Below, piece by piece: positions 59,301 to 64,000 of a stretch of 64,000 nucleotides of DNA. The notes beneath the pieces were generated by a model, which made no database searches, was not told where the DNA came from, and saw only the letters and a list, made by a program, of their open reading frames with translations. Origin of the DNA: Neurospora tetraspora (lineage: Eukaryota > Ascomycota > Sordariomycetes > Sordariales > Sordariaceae); NCBI RefSeq assembly GCF_033439725.1, contig NW_026944388.1:248001-312000 (forward strand), given 5' to 3'. The position numbers and the translations under genes were made by a program. Position 1 is the stretch's first letter, and each line of letters opens with the position of its first letter.

Positions 59301-60933
59301 AGCATTCCTCAAGGAAGTGAAGTCGGCATCCTCAATCTTGAGCCAGCAGGGGCCCATAATGTTCTTCCAGAGCACAAATTGCTCGAACAGAGCGGTATTA
59401 GTACCAAAGACGTGGGAGAAGGTTTCGCCTTTGTGGGTGGGTTCCATCGCAGGCTTGGTATATGGATAGAAGAGCTTCAAATACTGGCCCTCCTTAGGAA
59501 CATCTGTAAGCTCGAATGCGTACTTGCGGGTGCAAGCCTTGATCTTGTGCATGCCGACATTCATTTTGGTCATGATTTCATCGACCTCGTTGTAGACGTC
59601 CATCATTTCCACCTCTTCTGTCGTCTCCTGGCCACCTCGCACACGGTACTTGCGCGGCAGGAAGAAGAGTTTCCGGAGAATGTTGTCAACCTTGACAAAG
59701 CAGCTGACGTAGGTTTTGGTCTTCTTGTTTAGGACCTTGCCAAACAAGCATAAACTGCCGTTGACCTCTGTGTAGTCTGTCCAGAACATGTTCAAGCTGC
59801 CGTCTTCTTCGATAGCGTCCTTGTAGTCGATCTTGCCAACACTCCTGCCCTCGCTTTGTGACATGGATACGACGTTGAGCTTCTGGTTGATCTCGTTCCA
59901 GGAAGCAGCGTCGACTTCCGGTGCTGGCGCCCTGGCGGGTGACGAACTGGCCGGTACGGGATCTGTCTTGAGGATCTTTTTGATTTGACGGGATGCTGAT
60001 ATGTTGACACTGGCGGCTGTTACCGCTCCAGTATGGGCAACCTCCATCATGTCCTCATCTTCGTCCTCATCATCCTCGTTCTTTTTGGGTTCCGGCCTAC
60101 CGAACGTCCTCCGTGTTGCTACTTTTGCGGCCGGTGAAGAGGGCAAGACGGCGTCGCTCATAAGATAATCGGAAACTGGCGCAGGTTCGTCGTCCATAGC
60201 AGGCAGGTAGTCGTCGTCTGGTAAAAGGTCGTCGTCTCCTGCTGGGGATGATGCCCGATCGTCGACTGTCTTGGCTCTCTTTGCCATGGGTGGGCGAGGT
60301 TCCCGTACCGGGGAGAGCACCCGGACTTTCCTCCTCTCGACTGATCGTTCTCTCTTCTTGGTTACTCGCGTGACCGGGGCGGGGATGTTTGCGGTGACCT
60401 CGCCGAGGAGGTCTTCCAGGAACTTGTCATCTTCTTCGGTTTTGATGACCTTTTGTTTTGGTGGGGCTTTGGCGGCGCCTTTCGTGAAGTATTCGGTGAT
60501 GTCTCTGTCGTTGGCATCTCGTTTCGCATCTTCTTGTTCCTTTTGTTTCTTGGCTATGAGGGGGAAGCACGAGGGTCAGCATCAGAACCTGACTGCTTTA
60601 CAAACTCCTCCCAATATCGGCTTGCAACGTCTTGATCTGCTCACACTTGCGCGGCTTGCTGCCGGGTAGGCCTAATTCCTCCTCGCTGTCACTGTGGTAC
60701 TGGGGGAGGCGGTCCCATTCTTCGCGGCCGTCGTCGGCGTAACCCTCGCCGTTGTCGTCAACCACGAAATCATCCTCGTTCAAGCGGTCTCTGACAATCT
60801 TCTTGTACTGGTTCTCGTCGACTTCTTCGTAGAGCTCATCGACCCCGCCGACGTCGTAGGACTTCTTCTTGCCGGACTGGCGCAGTTCGCGCAGCTCAGC
60901 GAACTTGTCGCGCTTGGCTACTCGTCTGGACAT
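56354..60933 (-). CDS. pol1: DNA polymerase alpha catalytic subunit
   Basis: Three exons on the minus strand: 60606-60933, 58158-60553 and 56354-58108, 1492 residues, the normal length. Start MSRRVAKRDKFAELRELRQS matches the conserved N-terminus of fungal Pol1. Family B motifs: motif A VMDFNSLYPSIIQEYNICF (about 880), motif B LKLTANSMYGCLGY (about 964), motif C YGDTDSVMI (about 1014). Two zinc modules close the protein: CRRC...CPSC (about 1305-1340) and CDDSSCGNRT...RCLG...GEC (about 1365-1395), which bind the B subunit and primase. It extends RNA primers at replication origins and on the lagging strand. The first intron's donor is the weaker gtttgt. The shared upstream region with the PPR gene holds two ACGCG motifs. 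Confidence 0.97.
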
Positions 60934-61658
60934 TTTGGCATGCCCTTGTGATGTTGCCTTTAGGATTGGAGATTGGATAGAAAACGAGACAACAGAGGAG
61001 CACCAGGCGAACACTCTGAAGGGAATATCGACGGAGCCACCGTGATGTGGTAGTGTTAGTGACAGAGAAGAAGTTATAGTGGGATTACAGGGTTCAATTG
61101 GTCCCCTCCAGTAACAAAAGAAAGACGCGCTTAGTTTCGTTACTCATCGCGTACTTTACTGTAAACTGTAAGCGCGAACCCTTGTCCCCGTCACGGTCGT
61201 GTTTAAGAGGTGGGGCAGTCCCGTTCCTTTGGCCTAAGCGGATAAGAAAAGGCACGTACCGAGCCTTGTACCTTTCAGCAACGGGGCCCCTGTCAGGTAC
61301 CTGATGACGACCCCAGACCCACCGTCTCCAAAACCGAAGTGGCTGCGGCAGGCATTTTTGTAGATCAGTCTCCAAAATTTCGAAATGTCATCCTAACTTG
61401 TGTTGACCATCCGTCCAGAGTCCAATTGTGCGCCCGCCGCAGTAACATAGCAATACCGATTCCTTCCCGGGCTATAACTGCCCATATTACGCCGCCATCT
61501 TCTCCGGAAATTGTTTAGAAGAGCAGGGAACTCATCACGGAAAGTCGACGATCTAGATACCCCACCAACCGACCATTACCAACACAGGTACTTCGGCCCG
61601 TACCTTGCAGAAGAAGAAGATACGAAACATATAAGGACAGACTCGGTTGCCCGCAACC
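60934..61658. promoter_or_regulatory. Shared divergent promoter of polymerase alpha and PPR genes
   Basis: 725 bp between the two start codons. ACGCG lies at 61125-61129 and CGCGT at 61148-61152, about 195-220 bp upstream of the polymerase ATG. These match the core of MluI-box (MBF) elements that drive S-phase genes in yeasts. No ORF is supported. Confidence 0.5.
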
Positions 61659-64000
61659 ATGTTTGTCTGCCGGGCTTGTCTGCGGAAAGGCCTAGCTCCT
61701 GGAGCTTTGGCTAGGATAAATGCGCCCCTCCCAAGGCTCCCAAGGCTAGGCGCACTTACACCAAGCCAGTCCACGACCGCCCTCCGATTCTACCACTTGC
61801 CCGCCCTCAAGCCTAAGACTGCCGCCGATCCCTCCGTTACCCTCGATCTCGAAGCGCCGGAAGGGGAAGAAGATGGAGACTGGTCGGAAAAGAATGGGAA
61901 AAGGAGAGACTTGAGCGAGGAGCAGCGGAAGAAGCTGGAGCGCAGTGCGGCCCTACAACTCAAGCATTTCAAGGATCCCTTCCACATTGAGAAGCAGGTC
62001 AAGTTGACTCTCGACAAAGGAAAATACGAGGAGGCCCTTGTTCTCACCCGCAAGGCCAGCAAGAGCGCAAAGGTCCAGGTCTCGTGGAACCATCTGATCG
62101 ACTACCACATGAAGAACAAGCGTCTATCTGCCGCCATCAAGATCTACAACGAGATGAAGAAGCGCGCCCAGGTTCCAGACGCCAGGACTTACACCATTAT
62201 CTTCCGAGGCTGCGCCATGAGCGAACACCCAAAGCAGGCAGTGGCAGAAGCCATCAAGATCTACCACAGCTTGCTCAGGAATGAGCGCGTCAAGCCAACC
62301 ACGATCCATCTTAACGCCGTCCTCGAGACATGTGCCCGCGCCGGCGACCTGGACAGCATGTTCACGACAGTACAAACAGCCAACGAAAGCACACGCAAGC
62401 CCGACAACCTGACCTATACAATCATCTTCAACGCCCTTCGCGCCCAATTCAACCCACGACTGTCACTCGATCGGGATCCGATGCAGCGCGACCAAGAAGA
62501 TATCAACCGGGAGAAAAAAGAGGCTATCGACAGGGGCTTGCAAATATGGGAAGATGTACAGCGTCAATGGAAGAAGGCCAACCTCATGATCGATGAGGAA
62601 ATAGTTTGTTCCTTTGGAAGGCTCCTGACCCTGGGTACCAAGGAAGACAACGAGAGAGTTTTTGAGCTTCTCTCCTCGACCATGCAGCTCCCCCGATTCC
62701 ATGCTGGCGAGAAGGCAGCTGCCGAAGTGACCGCTAAGGCCGTAGACACAACCGCCACGTCAGTGGTCTCATCCGAAGCAGCCTCTCCAGAAGCCGCCCC
62801 CTCAGAAGCACCACAAACAACACCAACAGAAACACCGACCGTCCAATCTACCGATGCGGTCAAGGAGGCCAAGGCTGAGAAGACACCCAAATTCGAGAGG
62901 AAACCCAAATCCATCACCACCAGCCCCAGCCTCTACGCCAAACCAGGCAACAACACCCTCTCCCTAATCCTCTCCGTCCTCTCCAACACGCGCCGCACCT
63001 CCCTCGCCCAAAAGTACTGGGACCTGCTCACCTCCCCGCCCTACTCCATCAAGCCAGACAAGGACAACTACTTCCGCTACTTACGCGTCCTCCAAATCGG
63101 CCGTGGCTCCGCCGCCACCGCGGCAGTCCTCCAGTCCATGCCCGCCGAGTTCATCACGCCCATGATACTCAAGACCGCCTTCACGACATGCATCCGCGAC
63201 GAGCTGAACCCGCACGCCTTTTCCCCGCACGCCTGCACCATTTTTGATGTAATGACCAAGAAGACCCGCTATCCGGACGCCATCGCCATGCGTCTCTTCC
63301 TCCAATCGGCCCAGGGAAATTTCCGACACATCAAGAAGATGGCCGAAACCGACCCCTTGGGGTCCCGCCAGGCAATGGGCAAACAAATCATCCTGGCCCT
63401 AGACGAAATGTGGCAACCGTATCGGATCATGGTAAACCAATACTCGTACCCGATCGGCAGTCGGGTACAAGCCCAGAGCCCGGAAGACGCGTGGAAGGCT
63501 ACAAGAGCGCACATGTCCGAGTGCGTGGTCACGGCTCGACGGATGATTAGCGCGCTGGATAAGGTCATGTTGAATAGCATGTGTCCCGACGACGCAGTCC
63601 TCAAAGTGCTGAAGCAGCGGAGGGTGATTTTGCAGAATATGGTGGAGCGGTACGTGGCCAAGGATGGGGATATGATGGGTAAGTGGAGGGAGAAGATGGT
63701 GGAGCGGTATGGGGAGGCGGGGTTGAAGAAACGTGAAGAAACACAAAGGGCGAGCGAGGAAAACTATGAGTTTGGTCAGCCGAAGCCTAACGAGTTTGAG
63801 AGGAATCTTAACAAGAAGAAGGAGGAGGCGGATGCGACTGCCGCCAAGGCAAAGTTTGAGAAGGAGCAAGCACAGCGACCCAAAGAGGAAGAGGAAGAAG
63901 ACGACGAGGACGACGAATGGGAAGAAATAACGACAAGTCGCTACCCCCCCAGAGACAAGACGAAGTATTTGAGGATCAAGTTGAGGAGGGAAGAGAGGAG
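61659..64000 (+). CDS. Mitochondrial pentatricopeptide-repeat protein (partial, runs off right edge)
   Basis: Open from ATG 61659 to the window end with no stop, about 780 residues so far and no intron needed. The N-terminus (MFVCRACLRKGLAPGALARI) is Arg/Ala/Leu-rich without acidic residues, like a mitochondrial presequence. PPR helices: VSWNHLIDYHMKNKRLSAAI then KIYNEMKKRAQVPDARTYTI; IKIYHSLLRNERVKPTTIHL then NAVLETCARAGDLDSMFTTV; KPDNLTYTIIFNALRAQFNP. A Ser/Thr/Pro-rich linker (about residues 350-415) separates a second helical half (LSLILSVLSNTRRTSLAQKY and after). The end is highly charged (EEEEEDDEDDEWEE). PPR proteins bind organellar RNA for processing, stability or translation. The specific target is unknown, and I do not equate it with a named gene. 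Confidence 0.85.
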   Translation, partial: MFVCRACLRKGLAPGALARINAPLPRLPRLGALTPSQSTTALRFYHLPALKPKTAADPSVTLDLEAPEGEEDGDWSEKNGKRRDLSEEQRKKLERSAALQLKHFKDPFHIEKQVKLTLDKGKYEEALVLTRKASKSAKVQVSWNHLIDYHMKNKRLSAAIKIYNEMKKRAQVPDARTYTIIFRGCAMSEHPKQAVAEAIKIYHSLLRNERVKPTTIHLNAVLETCARAGDLDSMFTTVQTANESTRKPDNLTYTIIFNALRAQFNPRLSLDRDPMQRDQEDINREKKEAIDRGLQIWEDVQRQWKKANLMIDEEIVCSFGRLLTLGTKEDNERVFELLSSTMQLPRFHAGEKAAAEVTAKAVDTTATSVVSSEAASPEAAPSEAPQTTPTETPTVQSTDAVKEAKAEKTPKFERKPKSITTSPSLYAKPGNNTLSLILSVLSNTRRTSLAQKYWDLLTSPPYSIKPDKDNYFRYLRVLQIGRGSAATAAVLQSMPAEFITPMILKTAFTTCIRDELNPHAFSPHACTIFDVMTKKTRYPDAIAMRLFLQSAQGNFRHIKKMAETDPLGSRQAMGKQIILALDEMWQPYRIMVNQYSYPIGSRVQAQSPEDAWKATRAHMSECVVTARRMISALDKVMLNSMCPDDAVLKVLKQRRVILQNMVERYVAKDGDMMGKWREKMVERYGEAGLKKREETQRASEENYEFGQPKPNEFERNLNKKKEEADATAAKAKFEKEQAQRPKEEEEEDDEDDEWEEITTSRYPPRDKTKYLRIKLRREER

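Noticed and set aside
58848-59732. 294-codon ORF antisense to polymerase alpha
   Set aside because: The minus strand encodes conserved family B polymerase sequence through this interval.
61088-61110. gggttcaattggtcc resembling a tRNA T-arm
   Set aside because: The flanking stems do not pair and there is no tRNA body upstream.

Overview
The window looks like nuclear DNA of a filamentous ascomycete, most likely of the Sordariales (Neurospora/Sordaria type). The evidence is short introns of about 50-100 nt with CTAAC-like branch points, compact GC-rich exons in both orientations, long CT-rich leaders, intron-bearing tRNA-Leu genes, and genes typical of filamentous fungi such as sphingolipid C9-methyltransferase, INSIG and a complex I assembly factor. 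No organism name can be proved from the window alone. I assembled gene models by hand from start codons, GT/GC-AG splice sites and frame continuity.

Layout, left to right: a FAR1/WRKY-GCM1-like zinc-finger protein (-); a small Mediator-like coiled-coil protein (+); ribosomal protein eL34 (+); complex I assembly factor NDUFAF3 (+); sphingolipid C9-methyltransferase (-); a GH13 alpha-glucosidase (-) head-to-head with a maltose-type sugar transporter (+); splicing factor Spp2 (-) head-to-head with the NuA4 scaffold Vid21/Eaf1 (+); ribosome-biogenesis WD40 protein Mak11 (+); tRNA-Leu(AAG) (+); INSIG (-); about 4.1 kb without a gene; eIF4G (-); about 5 kb without a gene; the Aquarius/Cwf11 helicase (-) head-to-head with THO subunit Hpr1/THOC1 (+); a second tRNA-Leu(AAG) (-); DNA polymerase alpha (-) head-to-head with a PPR protein (+) that runs off the right edge.

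The clearest functional unit is the maltose/alpha-glucoside pair: an uptake permease and an intracellular glucosidase sharing a 2 kb divergent promoter. The rest is mainly housekeeping for gene expression: chromatin acetylation, Mediator (tentative), splicing (Spp2, Aquarius), mRNP packaging (THO), translation (eL34, eIF4G, Mak11, tRNA) and replication (Pol alpha), plus mitochondrial and lipid/sterol functions. I found no CRISPR, no intact mobile element and no convincing novel multi-gene system. The most interesting signals are small: two dispersed tRNA-Leu genes sharing a hairpin in the 3' trailer, a 27-bp near-perfect inverted repeat in the maltose promoter, stop-free 63-nt introns, two GC-AG introns, start-overlapping uORFs, and MluI-box-like motifs upstream of polymerase alpha.
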